64,000 bases of DNA, taken from positions 631,964 through 695,963 of the forward strand of contig NZ_LCZJ02000033.1 of assembly GCF_001012825.1 (NCBI RefSeq). Reading direction: 5' to 3'. The notes beneath the pieces were generated by a model, which saw only the letters and a program-made list of their open reading frames with translations, had not been told where the DNA came from and searched no databases. How positions within the stretch are numbered: the stretch's first letter is position 1; each line of letters opens with the position of its first letter. The stretch is from Paenibacillus etheri. GTDB lineage: Bacteria; Bacillota; Bacilli; Paenibacillales; Paenibacillaceae. Shown here in pieces: positions 63,956 to 64,000 of the stretch. Position numbers and translations under genes: made by a program.

Positions 63956-64000
63956 GGATAAGCCCTCGACCGATTAGTATTGGTCAGCTCCATGCATTAC
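63956..64000 (-). rRNA. 23S rRNA, 3' end (partial)
   Basis: On the minus strand the last 45 bases contain GCATGGAGCTGACC and AATCGGTCGAGGGCTTATCC, the standard 3' end of bacterial 23S rRNA. The gene continues beyond the window. The spacer to tRNA-Asn (63893-63955) contains GGATTCAGTTTTCAGG, resembling the 23S processing-stem flank of Bacillales; no 5S gene fits there. Confidence 0.93.

Overview
The window looks like a chromosomal segment of a low-to-medium-GC, endospore-forming Gram-positive bacterium, most likely Paenibacillus or a close relative. Spore genes support this: a BclB-type exosporium collagen-like protein, a gerA-type germinant receptor operon and sspI. So do B. subtilis-type signals (AGGAGG ribosome sites, a perfect 7-1-7 Fur box, a ydaO c-di-AMP riboswitch), a Lia/Psp envelope-stress operon, and a 16-gene tRNA block in nearly the order of B. 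subtilis trnD downstream of a 23S rRNA gene. No phage, transposase or CRISPR array is visible.

Layout. 1-3.5 kb: 3' part of a membrane-anchored AraC regulator, then a BclB-like spore-surface protein. 3.5-6.9 kb (minus): selD-mnmH-cysteine desulfurase, which together form a selenium-to-tRNA (2-selenouridine) pathway. 7.2-9.2 kb (minus): an alpha/beta-hydrolase-fold protein without a recognisable catalytic triad, preceded by a c-di-AMP riboswitch with promoter and terminator; a 57-aa protein; and a scar of two broken genes. 9.2-20.4 kb (minus): an internally shortened isocitrate-lyase-family gene coupled to ada, a DMT transporter, a six-repeat secreted protein, a class B PBP and a Fur-controlled siderophore uptake operon. 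20.6-23.1 kb: phospho-beta-glucosidase divergent from a LacI regulator. 23.3-29.2 kb (plus): two-component system, acetyltransferase and a heterodimeric ABC exporter.

29.3-36 kb: TrmH methyltransferase, KtrA-type potassium-channel regulator, sspI, prfC, an array of eleven 52-bp tandem repeats, and zwf. 36.4-40.1 kb: ger operon (plus). 40.1-45.8 kb (minus): ywmB, then liaR, liaS, liaF, pspA, pspC, pspA and a LiaI-like gene, listed against transcription. 46.2-51.2 kb (plus): response regulator, intramembrane-type kinase, ABC ATPase and FtsX permease. 51.3-53.6 kb (minus): metNIQ-like importer whose MetN lacks the usual C-terminal domain. 54-61.2 kb (minus): nucleoside ABC importer with a nucleoside hydrolase and an ADP-ribosylglycohydrolase-family protein, divergent from an AraC regulator with a PurR-box-like element between them. 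62.3-64 kb (minus): 16 tRNAs and the 3' end of 23S rRNA.

Most genes belong to known families. The most unusual points are the c-di-AMP riboswitch in front of a triad-less hydrolase-fold protein, the 11 x 52 bp hairpin array, the expanded lia/psp operon, the nucleoside/ADP-ribose operon and the altered trnD-like cluster. All calls come from reading the sequence; no database search was run.
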